A stretch of 64,000 nt of DNA from JBGPEQ01 sp050180895 (GTDB lineage: Bacteria; Pseudomonadota; Alphaproteobacteria; Dongiales; Dongiaceae): NCBI GenBank assembly GCA_050180895.1, contig JBFXDS010000005.1:124001-188000 (forward strand), written 5' to 3'. The position numbers and the translations under genes were made by a program. How positions within the stretch are numbered: the stretch's first letter is position 1; each line of letters starts with the position of its first letter. Shown here piece by piece: positions 63,969 to 64,000 of the stretch. The notes under the pieces were generated by a model that did no database searches, was not told the origin of the DNA, and was given only the letters and a program-made list of their open reading frames with translations.

Positions 63969-64000
63969 ATGCCGATGGCGGACCTCGGACCTTCGATGCG
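63969..64000 (+). CDS. Start of next gene in sugar importer operon (cut by window edge)
   Basis: An ATG three bases after the ATPase stop, preceded by GGTAGGA, opens a frame reading MPMADLGPSM to the window edge. This is too little to name a product; a permease or binding protein would be expected from the context. Confidence 0.5.
   Translation, partial: MPMADLGPSM

Overview
The window is high-GC, densely coding DNA, most consistent with an alphaproteobacterium. Supporting signs are the many solute-binding-protein importers, a MocR-type regulator, UgpC/MalK-type ATPases and short GC-rich intergenic palindromes. No taxonomic marker such as rRNA is present, so this is an inference. The flanks (about 2-13 kb and 59-64 kb) look richer in GC than the interior, and three decayed genes lie in or beside the interior. 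The middle therefore looks like layered accessory catabolic modules.

Layout. 1-0.7 kb: a ParD/ParE-type toxin-antitoxin pair and a dead SDR fragment. 0.8-2.0 kb: an unrecognised lower-GC gene. 2.1-8.4 kb: chromosomal-looking genes (methyltransferase, MocR regulator, small secreted protein, alpha/beta hydrolase, GNAT acetyltransferase, orphan ParB). 8.8-13.2 kb: a sugar ABC importer operon carrying several copies of one intergenic palindrome family. 13.34 kb: tRNA-Ser(CGA), followed by about 1.4 kb of decayed DNA with a broken aspartoacylase-family gene.

14.9-36.3 kb is a catabolic island built around a tripartite tricarboxylate transporter (TctA, TctB and two paralogous TctC proteins). It encodes a gentisate-dioxygenase-like bicupin, class II aldolase, 4,5-dihydroxyphthalate-decarboxylase-like protein, amidohydrolase, 2-hydroxyacid dehydrogenase, MFS pump, FAD oxidoreductase, PhyH-type dioxygenase, SnoaL-like protein, aldehyde dehydrogenase, SDR, GMC oxidoreductase and CMD-family protein. 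A palindrome close to TATCTTCATATGAAGATA sits inside the -35/-10 spacer of at least five promoters here, including all the transporter genes. This predicts a single regulon, most simply controlled by the MarR protein encoded at 18.3-18.9 kb. The island looks like a coherent, possibly undescribed route for an aromatic or related carboxylate.

36.4-49.2 kb: a decayed enolase-superfamily gene, then a GntR/FCD regulator, a class II aldolase, HyuA/HyuB hydantoinase/oxoprolinase subunits and a Dpp-type ABC importer with a fused double ATPase. An identical core palindrome, TGTGATATATCAC, lies upstream of the aldolase and in the divergent HyuAB/SBP-Dpp control region, suggesting a second small regulon.

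49.3-58.6 kb: a Rieske oxygenase, RidA, spermidine/putrescine-type ABC importer, divergent LysR regulator and VanB-type reductase. This suggests uptake and oxidative demethylation or hydroxylation of an amine-like compound. A phosphotriesterase-family hydrolase lies beside it, divergent from an IlvD/Edd-type sugar-acid dehydratase. 61.2-64 kb: a second RidA, a DeoR regulator and the ATPase of another sugar importer that continues past the window edge.

Substrates are not determined for any of the importers or pathways. Start codons were chosen from ribosome-binding sites and family alignment where the longest frame looked over-extended.
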